Below are positions 38,365-47,347 of a stretch of DNA of 64,000 bases, piece by piece. The stretch covers positions 8,060,001-8,124,000 of the forward strand of contig NZ_CP107935.1 in NCBI RefSeq assembly GCF_036038375.1, written 5' to 3'. A program made the position numbers and the translations under genes. Under the pieces are notes generated by a model. It was not told where the DNA came from, did not search any database, and saw only the letters and a program-made list of their open reading frames with translations. The first letter of the stretch is position 1. Each line of letters starts with the position of its first letter. Source of the DNA: Streptomyces sp. NBC_00414 (lineage in GTDB: Bacteria; Actinomycetota; Actinomycetes; Streptomycetales; Streptomycetaceae).

Positions 38365-39230
38365 GAAGCGACTCCAGTCGTACGGGCGTTGCGGCGGCGG
38401 CGCTGAGCCGTGCTGAGGAAGAGGGCGACGAGCGTGACGACGTACGGGGCGGCGTCGGTCGCCTGTTGCGGCATACCCAGGCCCTGCAGTCGGAAGCCCG
38501 CGGCCTCGGCGAGACCGAAGAGCAGCGCGGCGAGCAGGACGCCGAGCGGCAGGGCGCGGCCGAGCATGACGGCCACGACCGCGATCCAGCCCCGGCCGGC
38601 CGTCATGTTCTCGGAGAACAACGTGACGTTGCCCAGGGCGAGTTGGGCCCCGGCCAGTCCGCACAGCACACCGGACGCCAGCACGGCCGCGTACTTGTAG
38701 CGGGTCGGGCTCACCCCGAGTGTGGCGGCGGCGTCCGGTGCCTCGCCGACCCCGCGCAGCCGCAGCCCCCACACATGGCGGGACAGCAGCAGGGCGGACA
38801 CCCCGACCGCCGCCCACGCCAGATACGCGAGCGGCGAGAAGCCGCCGACCAGCGGCAGCCCGGCCAGTGACGGATCGTCGAAAGTGCCCTGCACACCGAA
38901 GGTCGTGCGCAGCAGGAAGCCGGTCAGTCCCACGGCCAGGAGGTTCATGGCGATGCCCAGCACGACCGCGTCCCCGCGCAGGGTGACCGCGCCGACGGCG
39001 AGGATCAGCGAGTACGCGGCGGAGGCCAGCGCGGCGGCCAGGACACCGAGCCAGGGGCTGCCGGTGAACCAGCTGGTGGTGACGGCGGTGAAGCAGCCCA
39101 TCAGCATCATGCCCTCGAGGCCGATGTTGAAGACGCCCGCCCGCTCGCACACGGCGCCGCCGAGCGCGGCCAGCAGGATCGGCGTCAGCGCGCGCAGCGC
39201 CGACGTGAGGAGATCGGAGTCGAAGAACAT
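38361..39230 (-). CDS. Nucleoside ABC transporter permease (second permease)
   Basis: Integral membrane permease of 289 residues with about eight to nine hydrophobic segments, of the branched-chain-amino-acid-like permease family used by BMP-dependent nucleoside importers (NupQ-like). It has the EAA-like cytoplasmic loop in GEAPDAAATLGVSPTRYKY and the typical ERAGVFNIGLEGMMLMG. It overlaps the first permease by one base and the phosphorylase start by four. Confidence 0.9.
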   Translation of the reverse strand: MFFDSDLLTSALRALTPILLAALGGAVCERAGVFNIGLEGMMLMGCFTAVTTSWFTGSPWLGVLAAALASAAYSLILAVGAVTLRGDAVVLGIAMNLLAVGLTGFLLRTTFGVQGTFDDPSLAGLPLVGGFSPLAYLAWAAVGVSALLLSRHVWGLRLRGVGEAPDAAATLGVSPTRYKYAAVLASGVLCGLAGAQLALGNVTLFSENMTAGRGWIAVVAVMLGRALPLGVLLAALLFGLAEAAGFRLQGLGMPQQATDAAPYVVTLVALFLSTAQRRRRNARTTGVAS

Positions 39231-40414
39231 CAGGCGAACTCCCCCTGTGAGGCGGGCTCTTGAGCGGGGGGCTGTCGGTCGGCGGGCCCCTGCCCGGTGG
39301 GCTTCTCCGGGGCGGGCCCCTGTGCGGTGGGTCCCTGGGCCTTCCGGCGCCGCGGCCGCGGGAAGCGCAGCCGCGCCGCCAGGAAGACGATGACGATGGC
39401 CTGGAGCACCTGCGTCAGCTCACGCGGCACCTCGGTCGTGCGCTCCATCGACAGACCGCCGACCGAGAGGACGGCGAAGAAGAACGACGCGAGGACCGTG
39501 CCCAGCGGGGCCGCCGCCGCGAGCAGCGCCGCCGTCAGGCCCGTCCACGTGTAGCCGGGGGCGGTCAGCGACCCGTCGAGGAAGCGGTAGGGGAAGCTCA
39601 GCACACCGATCGAGCCGACCAGCCCGGCGAGCGCGCCGGAGGTCGACACCAGCCGGAGTGTGAGCCCCTTGCGCTCCACGCCCGCGTACGCGGCGAAGCG
39701 CGGGTTGAGGCCGGTCATCCGGATCTCGTACCCGATGGCCGTGCGCCGGTCGGCGAACCAGTACGCGGCCGCCGCCAGGACGACCAGGACCAGTCCGGCC
39801 GTCACGGTCGACGTGCCGAAGGCGGGCAGTGCCACGCCCTCCGGGAGCCGTCGCGTCTGCGGCAGGCTGGAGCCGGGCTCCTTCAGCGGATAGCGCACCA
39901 GATAGGAGGCCAACGAGGTCGCCGGATAACTGAGCAGCAGGCTGCTCACCAGCAGCGGCACCCCGAACCGGTTCTCGCACAGCGCGGCCAGCGCGGCGTA
40001 CGCGGCACCCGCCGCGACCCCGGCGAGCAGCGCCAGTACGACGGTGAGCGGCGCGGGCAGCGGCGAGTACAGCCCGGTGACCGCGGCCGCGATGCCGCCG
40101 AGCACCATCTGGCCGTCCCCGCCGAGGTTGATGAGCCCGGCGCGCAGCGGGATCGCCAGCGCGAGGGCCATCCCCAGCACACTCGTGCCGGTGGTGAGCG
40201 TTGACCCGATCCCGTCGGCCCCGAGCGACCCGCTGACGACCGCCCCGTACGCGGCGAGCGGATCGGCGCCGGTGCCGACCAGGAACAGGGCGCCGATGAC
40301 GAGCCCGGCGACGACGGAGAAGGTGACGGGGGAGCGCAGCGCCCCCTTTATACGGGCGATACGGGTGATGCGGGCGATGCGTGTGTTACGGGCCGGGTCC
40401 AGGGGGAGGGCCAT
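39230..40414 (-). CDS. Nucleoside ABC transporter permease (first permease)
   Basis: Permease of 394 residues with a basic N-terminus (PARNTRIARITRIARIKG, an internal seven-residue duplication) and about ten hydrophobic helices. LRAGLINLGGDGQMVLGGIAA is the family signature, matching NupP-like subunits. The last 45 residues are Pro/Gly/Gln-rich (PTGQGPAD, QPPAQEP) and probably cytosolic and disordered. It starts one base after the ATPase stop, so it is fully co-translated. Confidence 0.9.
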   Translation of the reverse strand: MALPLDPARNTRIARITRIARIKGALRSPVTFSVVAGLVIGALFLVGTGADPLAAYGAVVSGSLGADGIGSTLTTGTSVLGMALALAIPLRAGLINLGGDGQMVLGGIAAAVTGLYSPLPAPLTVVLALLAGVAAGAAYAALAALCENRFGVPLLVSSLLLSYPATSLASYLVRYPLKEPGSSLPQTRRLPEGVALPAFGTSTVTAGLVLVVLAAAAYWFADRRTAIGYEIRMTGLNPRFAAYAGVERKGLTLRLVSTSGALAGLVGSIGVLSFPYRFLDGSLTAPGYTWTGLTAALLAAAAPLGTVLASFFFAVLSVGGLSMERTTEVPRELTQVLQAIVIVFLAARLRFPRPRRRKAQGPTAQGPAPEKPTGQGPADRQPPAQEPASQGEFA

Positions 40415-40415
40415 G

Positions 40416-42071
40416 TCAGTCTCCGTCCGGCGCGGGGGTGTCGAGCGGGTCGGCCGTCCGGGCCGGTGCCTCGGCCGCGGCCTGCACGGACGTGGTCGGC
40501 ACGGACAGGGCCGCCCCGCCCGCCATGGCCAGACCGAGCGTCGCCTCGTCCGCGTCCGACCTGTCGTACGCGGCCGTCACCCGGCCCTCGTACATCACCA
40601 GGATCCGGTCGGCGAGGCCGCGGATCTCGCTCAGTTCGGCGGAGACGAGGAGGACGGCGTGGCCCGCGTCGCGATACGCGACCAGCTCGTCGTGGATGGC
40701 CTGGATCGCGCCGATGTCCACCCCGCGCGTGGGCTGCTCGACCAGCAACAGGGGTGCTCCGTGGGCGAGTTCGCGGCCGATGAGAAGTTTCTGGAGGTTG
40801 CCGCCGGACAGGGCCGAGGCCGGTACGTCGGGTGTGGACGCCTTGATGCCGAAGCGGTCGACGAGATCGCGCGCGTGGGAGCGTACGGCCGAGGGCGGCA
40901 GCAGACCGTGCCGTGAGGACAGTGACGTGCGGTGGTGGCCCATCGCGAGGTTGTCCGCGACGGAGGCCGCGGGCGCCGTGCCGACCGCGTGCCGGTCCTC
41001 CGGAACGTAGGCGAGGCCCTTCGCGCGCCGCTCGGTGGCCGAGGCGTGCGTGATGTCCTCGCCCCGCAGTCCGACCCGCCCGGCGGTGGCGGGCCGCAGT
41101 CCGGCGAGCGTCTCGACCAGCTCGCTCTGGCCGTTGCCCGCGACCCCCGCGATGCCGACGATCTCCCCGGCGCGCACGGACAGCCGGACGTCGTGCACGC
41201 CCGCCGCGCTCAGCCCTTCGACGTCCAGCACCACGTCACCGGGCGTGCCCGGCGGATGGACACGGTCCAGGTCGACGGCGCGGCCGGTCATCGCGGCGGC
41301 GATCCCGGCGCCGCTGGTGTCCGCCGTACGCAGCCGGGCGACGACCCGCCCGTCCCGCAGCACGGTGACGTTGTCGCTGCCCTCCAGCACCTCACGCAGC
41401 TTGTGGGTGACAAGGATCACCGTGCGGCCGCGTGCGGTCAGCGACCTGAGCACGACGAACAGGGCGTCGGCCTCGGCGGGAGTCAGCACCGCCGTCGGCT
41501 CGTCGAGGATGAGCGTACGGCCGCCGCGGTGCAGCAGCTTCAGGATCTCCACACGCTGCCGCAGCCCGACCGGCAGGTCGCCGACCCGGGCGTCCGGATC
41601 GACGACGAGGCCGTGCTCGGCGACCAGTTCACGCACCCGGCGCCGTGCCGCGGCCCGGTCCACCAGACCGAAGCGGCGCGGCTCGGCCCGGTAGACGACG
41701 TTCTCGGCGACCGTCAGCGAGTCGAACAGCTTGAAACTCTGGTGGACCATGCCGAGCCCGGCGGCCATCGCGGCGCCCGGGCTCCCGAAGGCCATCTCGA
41801 CGCCGTCGACGCGTATCGACCCCGCGTCCGGCCGTTCCATCCCGTACAGGACGGACATCAGCGTCGACTTGCCCGCGCCGTTCTCGCCCATCAGCGCGTG
41901 GATCTCACCGCGCCGGACGGTCAGGTCGACCGAGTCGTTGGCGAGGGTGCCGGGAAAACGCTTGGTGATGCCGCGCAGCTCGACGGCCGGGGGCAGCCCG
42001 GCGGCGGGTGTCAGCGCCGTGGAACCGGCGCCGACACCCGCCGCCGGTATGTCACTTGGCGGCCGGGTCAT
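40416..42071 (-). CDS. Nucleoside ABC transporter ATP-binding protein (two NBDs)
   Basis: Double nucleotide-binding subunit of 551 residues, like NupO/RbsA. The first NBD has a canonical Walker A (GENGAGKST), the ABC signature LPVGLRQRVEI and Walker B LILDEPTAVLTP. The second NBD has a variant Walker A (GVAGNGQSEL, usual for these proteins), signature LSGGNLQKLLIGREL and LLLVEQPTRGVDIGA. It energises import through the two downstream permeases. Its start overlaps the end of the BMP lipoprotein gene by 20 bp. Confidence 0.92.
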   Translation of the reverse strand: MTRPPSDIPAAGVGAGSTALTPAAGLPPAVELRGITKRFPGTLANDSVDLTVRRGEIHALMGENGAGKSTLMSVLYGMERPDAGSIRVDGVEMAFGSPGAAMAAGLGMVHQSFKLFDSLTVAENVVYRAEPRRFGLVDRAAARRRVRELVAEHGLVVDPDARVGDLPVGLRQRVEILKLLHRGGRTLILDEPTAVLTPAEADALFVVLRSLTARGRTVILVTHKLREVLEGSDNVTVLRDGRVVARLRTADTSGAGIAAAMTGRAVDLDRVHPPGTPGDVVLDVEGLSAAGVHDVRLSVRAGEIVGIAGVAGNGQSELVETLAGLRPATAGRVGLRGEDITHASATERRAKGLAYVPEDRHAVGTAPAASVADNLAMGHHRTSLSSRHGLLPPSAVRSHARDLVDRFGIKASTPDVPASALSGGNLQKLLIGRELAHGAPLLLVEQPTRGVDIGAIQAIHDELVAYRDAGHAVLLVSAELSEIRGLADRILVMYEGRVTAAYDRSDADEATLGLAMAGGAALSVPTTSVQAAAEAPARTADPLDTPAPDGD

Positions 42072-43116
42072 CGACCGTCAGCTCTCCGGACACGATCTGG
42101 TCGCGCAGCGCCTCGACCTTCTTCAGCACGTCCTGGTGGTCGGCGATCACGCACTTCGACGTCTCCACACCGTCCTCGAGGCCGGTCAGGCTGATGCCGC
42201 CCTCCTTGAGGCCGTACGAGACGGTCTTGCCGGCGTTGCCCTTGACGACCTGCTCGATGCCCTCCTGCACGGCGACATCGGTCTTCTTGATCACGTTGTC
42301 GACGACGGTGCCGGGAGCGGCCGTGCACTGGTTGACGTCCACGCCGTACGCGTACGCCTTCTTCGCCTCGGCCGCCTCGAAGACGCCGTAGTTGCCGGCC
42401 GCGGCCGCCGCCATGATCTGGTCGGTGCCCTTGGCGAGCAGCGAGTTCGCCTGCTCCTTGGCGCGCGCCGAGTCGTCGAACGGCGACTGCCCGCCGACGA
42501 AGCGGGTGCTCGCGGTCGTCCTCGGAGCGACCTTCTTGGCCCCGGCCGCGAACGGGTCGCTGTAGCGGCGGAACTGCACGGTGTCGAGCACGTCGACCGC
42601 GCCGACCTTGCCGCTCCTGCTGAGCAGCCCGGCCTCCGCGCCCGCCAGATAGACGCCCTCGTGCTCACGGAACACGGCGCAGCTCACGTTCTTGAACGTC
42701 TTCTCGGTGCAGGCGTCGACCACCAGGAACTGCTGCTTCGGATGCGCCTCGGCCTGCTGGGCGACCACGTCGGCGAACTCGAAGCCGACCAGCACGATGA
42801 CGTCGGGCGCGGCGTCGACCGCGGCCTGCACGTTCTGCTGCTGCGAGGCGCTGTCGGAGGACTGGTAGACCTTCTGCGTCCCGTCGTGGGCCTCGGCCGC
42901 CGCCTTCACGCCGTCGACCGCCAGCTTCAGGAACTGGTTCTGCCCGACCGCGTCCGGCGTCACCAGCGTGAAGGACTTGCCGCCGTTCTTGGCGCCGGCC
43001 GAGGAACTGTCGTCCTTCGCGGCGGCGTTGCAGCCGGTCGCGGCGACGGCCAGCAGCACGCTGCCGGTGGCGACACCGGCGAGGCGGAGCGAACGGGGTC
43101 TACGGGTACGAGGCAT
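42052..43116 (-). CDS. BMP-family nucleoside-binding lipoprotein
   Basis: Extracellular substrate-binding lipoprotein of 354 residues. The signal peptide ends in a lipobox (LAVAATGC, Cys at about residue 28). The mature part is a Med/BMP-type two-lobed binding protein: FTLVTPDAVGQNQFLKLAVDG, DVIVLVGFEFADVVAQQ, FREHEGVYLAGAEAGLLSRSGKVGAVD, and GTDQIMAAAAAGNYGVFEAAE. BMP proteins generally bind purine nucleosides. The ATG at 43116 has GGAAGG seven bases upstream and is preferred to the ATG five codons earlier. It is the first gene of the operon, read leftward; the 331-bp region upstream is divergent to mtnA. Confidence 0.9.
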   Translation of the reverse strand: MPRTRRPRSLRLAGVATGSVLLAVAATGCNAAAKDDSSSAGAKNGGKSFTLVTPDAVGQNQFLKLAVDGVKAAAEAHDGTQKVYQSSDSASQQQNVQAAVDAAPDVIVLVGFEFADVVAQQAEAHPKQQFLVVDACTEKTFKNVSCAVFREHEGVYLAGAEAGLLSRSGKVGAVDVLDTVQFRRYSDPFAAGAKKVAPRTTASTRFVGGQSPFDDSARAKEQANSLLAKGTDQIMAAAAAGNYGVFEAAEAKKAYAYGVDVNQCTAAPGTVVDNVIKKTDVAVQEGIEQVVKGNAGKTVSYGLKEGGISLTGLEDGVETSKCVIADHQDVLKKVEALRDQIVSGELTVDDPAAK

Positions 43117-43447
43117 GGGGCGGCCTTCCATGAAGGTGCGTGCGGCGGTGCGCGCTCAAGCACAAACGCTGAGAGGTGAGGGTGGAGCGAGGGGCTAGCA
43201 CGGGGGACACCGGAACGGGAGCCGGTGTCTCGGCGGTCAGCGTCGACAGCCGTCGCTTGCACAGCGGCCGTGGTCGAGGAAGCGGCGCTTCGTCAGCAGC
43301 ACACGTCCTCCAACTCATCGGCCTTCAGGGCTGCGGGTGCTGGACTGTAACACCGGTTTCCGGACATCCGCGCGACTGTCTCGAACTGTGGTTCTTCGAG
43401 GTCATGTACGGTGTCGCGCATCTTCGGAACTTCAGGAGTGCCCCGCT
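43117..43447. promoter_or_regulatory. Divergent control region, BMP operon / mtnA
   Basis: A 331-bp gap. Toward the BMP gene the leader contains a perfect eight-base-pair hairpin GACACCGG / CCGGTGTC (43206-43229) and a small GAAGC-GGC-GCTTC hairpin near 43280. Toward mtnA, CAGGAG before the ATG is a clear ribosome site. I looked for S-adenosylmethionine or purine riboswitch cores and saw none. Confidence 0.4.
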
Positions 43448-44479
43448 ATGCCCCAGGAACTGCGCGCTGTCGACTGGACCGGAAACAGCCTCGCGCTCAT
43501 CGACCAGACCGTCCTCCCGCAGCGCACCGAGACCCGCCACATCCGTGACGTGGACGACCTGGTGGACGCGATCCGGCGGCTCGTCGTCCGCGGGGCGCCC
43601 GCGATCGGAGCGGCCGGGGCGTACGGGGTGGCGCTCGCGATGCTCCAGGGGGAGCGCGAGGGATGGACGCGCGACCAGGTCCTCGCGGCCGTCGCGCGCG
43701 TCCGGGAGGCACGGCCCACCGCGGTGAACCTCATGGTGTGCGTCGACCGGGTGCTGACCCGTTTCGACGACGGACTCGACGCGGTGCTCGCCGAGGCGGC
43801 CCTGGTGCAGCGCGAGGACGTGGCGGCGAACCGGGCGATGGGCGCGTTCGGCGCGGACTGGCTGCTGAAGCGCGTCGGTGAGGACCGGCCGCTGCGGGTG
43901 CTGACCCACTGCAATACCGGGGCCCTCGCCACGGCCGGGTGGGGCACGGCGCTCGGCGTCATCCGCGAACTGCACGCCAGGGGACGCCTTGAGGTCGTGT
44001 ACGCCGACGAGACGCGGCCTCTGCTGCAGGGCTCACGCCTCACCGCCTGGGAGCTGGTCCAGGAGGGCATCCCGCACTTCGTCCAGGCGGACGGGGCGGC
44101 CGCCGGGACGATCCTGCGCGGCGAGGTGGACGCGGCGGTCGTCGGCGCGGACCGGATCGCGGCCAACGGGGACACGGCGAACAAGGTGGGCACGGTGGGG
44201 GTCGCGCTGGCGTGCGCCTACGCGGGTGTGCCGTTCCTGGTGGCCGCGCCCACGACGACGGTCGATGTGGCCACGGCCACGGGTGCCGACATCCACATCG
44301 AACTGCGGGACGAGGCCGAGGTGCTGGAGTGGTCGGGCGTCCGGACGGCCCCGACCGGATCGCGCGGCCACAACCCGGCGTTCGACGTCACCCCGGGCCG
44401 CCTGGTGACGGGGCTCGTCACCGAGCGGGGGGTGTTGGAGGTCTCCGAGGGGGAGTTGCCGGGGGACCGGCTGAGTTGA
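43448..44479 (+). CDS. mtnA: Methylthioribose-1-phosphate isomerase
   Basis: Isomerises 5-methylthioribose-1-phosphate to the ribulose-1-phosphate form in the methionine salvage pathway. At 343 residues it matches MtnA. Visible marks are VVRGAPAIGAAGAYGVALA, the catalytic Cys in VLTHCNTGALATAG, YADETRPLLQGSRLTAWEL, the catalytic Asp in VVGADRIAANGDTANKVGT, and GHNPAFDVTPGRLVTGLVTE. These distinguish it from the related eIF-2B alpha/beta/delta proteins. The ATG at 43448 follows CAGGAG. The gene is convergent with mtnB, separated by a repeat-based hairpin. Confidence 0.95.
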   Translation: MPQELRAVDWTGNSLALIDQTVLPQRTETRHIRDVDDLVDAIRRLVVRGAPAIGAAGAYGVALAMLQGEREGWTRDQVLAAVARVREARPTAVNLMVCVDRVLTRFDDGLDAVLAEAALVQREDVAANRAMGAFGADWLLKRVGEDRPLRVLTHCNTGALATAGWGTALGVIRELHARGRLEVVYADETRPLLQGSRLTAWELVQEGIPHFVQADGAAAGTILRGEVDAAVVGADRIAANGDTANKVGTVGVALACAYAGVPFLVAAPTTTVDVATATGADIHIELRDEAEVLEWSGVRTAPTGSRGHNPAFDVTPGRLVTGLVTERGVLEVSEGELPGDRLS

Positions 44480-44521
44480 CCCGGGGGTTCGTTCTCACCT
44501 GCGGGTGAGTGGGAGTGGGCC

Positions 44522-44678
44522 GCGCAGTTCCCCGCGCCCCTGAAAGCCGGGGCTGCGCCCCTGGCTTCCATCCCCGGGGGCGCGAGGCCCGCACTTGACG
44601 AACACCCACGCCCCTTCAGGGGCGCGGGGAACGGCGCAGTCTGTTCTCTTTTGCTTTCAGGGGCGCGGGGAACTGCGC
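44522..44678. terminator. Convergent terminator built from dispersed repeats (mtnA/mtnB)
   Basis: Copies of the GC-rich 20-nt element lie at 44522-44541 (reverse), 44618-44637 (forward) and 44659-44678 (forward). The first and last, with flanking GAAAGC / GCTTTC, are a perfect 26-base inverted repeat (44522-44547 against 44653-44678) enclosing about 105 bases. The 242-bp gap holds no gene. Confidence 0.75.
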
Positions 44679-44721
44679 ACCCGGCCCCCACTCACCCGCA
44701 GCCGACGATCGACGACCGACC

Positions 44722-45330
44722 TCAGTGGCCCGTGAGTTCCAGCTCCAGGAGCCACTCCACGACCTCCGTGTGGTGGCGCGCCTGCCGAGGCGTGTCCCCC
44801 CACACGTACAGACCGTGGCCCGCCACGACAACCGCCGGCATCCGCGGTTCCCGCGCAGCCTCCAGCCGGTCGCCGAGGACCGTCATGTCCTGACTGTTGA
44901 CGATGACGGGGAGGGTGACCTCCACATCATGCGCGGGCACCCCCACACCCTTCAGCATCTCCAGGTCCTTGAGGACGATCCCACCCGGCGAACGCCGCCC
45001 CAGCGCCACAGACGCCACCGTGTGCACGTGTACCACCGCACCCGCACCGGTCAGCGCCGCCACGCGCGCGTGCAACGCGGCCTCGGCGGACGGCTTGCCA
45101 CCGTTCACCGCGGCGCCCTGCCCGTCCACCAGCACGACGTCCGCCGGCGTCAGTTCGCCCTTGTCATGCCCGCTGGCGGTGACCGCGAGCCGCAGCGGAT
45201 CACGGGAGAGCACCACGGAAAGGTTCCCGGAGGTGCCCCGCATCCAGCCGAACGAGGCGAAGCGCGCGGACTCGGCGGCGAGGACGGCCCCGGCCTCCTC
45301 CAGATCGAGTGTGCTGACGTCGCTGGTCAC
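44722..45330 (-). CDS. mtnB: Methylthioribulose-1-phosphate dehydratase
   Basis: Class II aldolase-fold zinc enzyme of 202 residues that dehydrates methylthioribulose-1-phosphate. It shows the phosphate-binding GTSGNLSVVLSRDP, VTASGHDKGELTPADVV, the zinc His pair in VVHVHTVASV, and the third zinc His in VVAGHGLYVWGDT. The start is GTG at 45328-45330, overlapping the stop of mtnC (GTGA), so the chain mtnD-mtnC-mtnB is translationally coupled throughout. Confidence 0.94.
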   Translation of the reverse strand: MTSDVSTLDLEEAGAVLAAESARFASFGWMRGTSGNLSVVLSRDPLRLAVTASGHDKGELTPADVVLVDGQGAAVNGGKPSAEAALHARVAALTGAGAVVHVHTVASVALGRRSPGGIVLKDLEMLKGVGVPAHDVEVTLPVIVNSQDMTVLGDRLEAAREPRMPAVVVAGHGLYVWGDTPRQARHHTEVVEWLLELELTGH

Positions 45331-46127
45331 GCGGTGCTCCCTGAAGTGCTGGTGCTGGTGCTGGTGCTGGTGCGAGTGCCGGTACCGGCGCCGGTCCGGG
45401 CACGGGTACCGGTGCTGCTGATGCCGATCTCGTCGAACGTCCCCGCCTGCGCGTGGTCCCCGACGCCCTGCTCGTAGTACGGCTCCCCGGGCCGCCTGAT
45501 CCCGACGGCGTGCCAGCCCGCGGCACGCGCAGCGTCCAGCTCACCGGGCCGGTCGGAGAGGAAGAGGAGGCGCCCGGCCTCCGTACCGGTCGCCGCGGCG
45601 ATACGCCGGTACGACTCGGGCTCCTGCTTGGGCCCCGCGTTCTCGGTGTCGTACAACCCGTCGACGAGCGGCAGCAGATCGCCCTCGGGGCTGCTCGCGA
45701 ACCACGCGCGCTGCGCGGCCACGGACCCGGACGAGTACACGTGCAGCCGTACGCCGTCGCCGTGCCACCGGCGCAGCACCGGCAGCACGTCGTCGTAGAA
45801 GTGGGAGACCAGGTCGCCCCGGGCGAACCCCTCGGCCCAGATGAGGCCCTGAAGGGTCTTCAGCGGGGTGGCCTTCACATCCCCGTCGAGCCACTCGTTC
45901 AGGGCCTTCTCGATCCGTACGCTGTCGGCGCCCGGCTCGCCCAGCAGTTCACGCGCCTGGGCGACCGCCCGCCGCACCTCCGGATCCTCGCTCCGCTCGG
46001 CCAGCAGCGCTCCGAAACGGGAGCGCGAGTACGGGTAGAGCACATCGACGACGAAGCCCGTGGCGCTCGTGGTGCCCTCGATGTCGAGCACCACGGCGTC
46101 CACGTCGAACGTCAACGGCAGGCTCAC
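45327..46127 (-). CDS. mtnC: Acireductone synthase (enolase-phosphatase E1)
   Basis: HAD-superfamily bifunctional enolase/phosphatase of 266 residues that makes acireductone from the diketo phosphate. HAD motif I is VVLDIEGTTSATGF (the nucleophile Asp and the subfamily Glu), motif II is VYSSGSVAAQRA, and motif III/IV is LFLSDRPGELDAARAAGW. The last 30 residues are an odd low-complexity tail of alternating Thr and Ser produced by a hexanucleotide repeat in the gene; typical MtnC ends near residue 235, so the tail is extra. The start is GTG at 46125-46127, overlapping the mtnD stop. Confidence 0.93.
   Translation of the reverse strand: MSLPLTFDVDAVVLDIEGTTSATGFVVDVLYPYSRSRFGALLAERSEDPEVRRAVAQARELLGEPGADSVRIEKALNEWLDGDVKATPLKTLQGLIWAEGFARGDLVSHFYDDVLPVLRRWHGDGVRLHVYSSGSVAAQRAWFASSPEGDLLPLVDGLYDTENAGPKQEPESYRRIAAATGTEAGRLLFLSDRPGELDAARAAGWHAVGIRRPGEPYYEQGVGDHAQAGTFDEIGISSTGTRARTGAGTGTRTSTSTSTSTSGSTA
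45346..45373 (-). repeat. GTGCTG microsatellite within mtnC
   Basis: About 4.7 tandem copies of GTGCTG (plus strand), followed by more degenerate related hexamers, encode the Thr-Ser-rich C-terminus of MtnC. A change of unit number would lengthen or shorten the tail in frame. Confidence 0.85.
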
Positions 46128-46723
46128 GCCGCGGCCCGGTCCTGCTCGTACCCCGCCGCGATGGTGTCGTAGTCGGGGAAGCGGCCGGCGATGGTGGAGC
46201 CGGTGAAGCTGCCGATCCAGCCGTCCTCCTCGTGGAAGAACCGGATCGCGGTGAACGCCGGCGACGTCCCCATGTCGAACCAGTGCGTCGTGCCGCGCGG
46301 CACGCCCAGCAGGTCGCCCTTCTCGCAGAACACGGCGTGCACCTCGCCGTTCACGTGCAGGTAGAAGATCCCGGAGCCCGCGACGAAGAACCGGACCTCG
46401 TCGTCGTCGTCGTGAGTGTGCTCCTGGAGGAACTTCTCCCGCGCGGCCTTCGCCTTCACCGGGAACTCAGGGTCGTCGCTCGGGTGCAGCCCGAGGACGT
46501 CGACCGTGGTGAAGCCCTCCTCGGCGTTGAGCCTGTCGATCTCCGGCCCGTACGCGGCGAAGACGGTGGCGCTGTCGGCGTCCGCGGCCACGTCCTCACG
46601 GACGGGCCACTGCTCGTAGCGCACCCCGAGCGGAGCGAGCGCGGCGGCGATCTCGGCGGGGTCGGAGGTGCGGCGCACCGTCGTCTCGGGTCCGGACTCG
46701 GGCCACGTGGTCAGCAGGGTCAT
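46124..46723 (-). CDS. mtnD: Acireductone dioxygenase
   Basis: Cupin dioxygenase of 199 residues that cleaves acireductone to 2-keto-4-methylthiobutyrate (iron form) in methionine salvage. The metal ligands are seen in QEHTHDDDDEVRFFVAG (HxH and Glu) and GVPRGTTHWFDMG (His). The N-terminal LAPLGVRYEQWPV is family-typical. It is the first gene of mtnD-mtnC-mtnB and is divergent from the methylthioribose ABC importer, with 624 bp between. Confidence 0.95.
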   Translation of the reverse strand: MTLLTTWPESGPETTVRRTSDPAEIAAALAPLGVRYEQWPVREDVAADADSATVFAAYGPEIDRLNAEEGFTTVDVLGLHPSDDPEFPVKAKAAREKFLQEHTHDDDDEVRFFVAGSGIFYLHVNGEVHAVFCEKGDLLGVPRGTTHWFDMGTSPAFTAIRFFHEEDGWIGSFTGSTIAGRFPDYDTIAAGYEQDRAAA

Positions 46724-47347
46724 GGGAGCAACTCCAGAAGGGGGAGGGACGAGACGGACAGGACGAGGACGGACAAGAACGGTGGACGCCGGTCCGAATA
46801 CCGGACAGGCAGCCGGACCGTCGAAGCGCGGGTGGTTCGGGGCCGCGCGGCGGGCGGCGGCTCGAAGCAGGGGTCCGGACCCGTGATCAGCCGCGACACG
46901 CCGCGCCGGTACAGCGGTGCGTCGCTGTCGCGCCTGGTGTCGCCATCGGAGACCTCACTGTCCCGGGTCGGGTGCCGGTCCCGAGATCGTAACTCCAGAG
47001 CGGCGGTCGGCCGAGTGTGACGAAGTTGTTGTCTCAACTAATGAGAATGCGGTCCCAATTCTTTGACGGGTGGCTGGAAACATTCCCATGATCTGCGTAT
47101 GAAGACGCTGCTGCTCGTGCGGCGGCTGTACGTGGACTTGCTCCGGTCGACCACAGCCCGCTGTCGCTGACCTGATCCGGAGTGCCCGCAAGGCCTCCAC
47201 CCACCGGGAGTTCCCGAGACACCGGTGAGGCATTCCGGCCCGTGGCCGTGGCCTGAACCGGCCCCCGCCCGGCGCTCCGGACCCGGCACCCCGCACGCCC
47301 TCTTCTTTCCTTCTTCCGCCCTTCCGCGCACCGCTCCTGGAGCCGTC
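46724..47347. promoter_or_regulatory. Long divergent region, mtnDCB / methylthioribose importer
   Basis: The longest non-coding stretch of the window (624 bp). AGTTG (47024-47028) and CAACT (47035-47039) form an inverted repeat that could be an operator. TTGACG near 47060 is a -35-like element reading rightward, without a clear -10. The left third is purine-rich (GGACGAGGACGGAC and similar). I see no clear riboswitch and no convincing gene, although short open frames exist. Confidence 0.35.

Noticed and set aside
46724..47347. SAM-type riboswitch controlling the mtn genes
   Set aside because: The region is long enough, but I could not find the conserved paired elements. A covariance-model search would be decisive.
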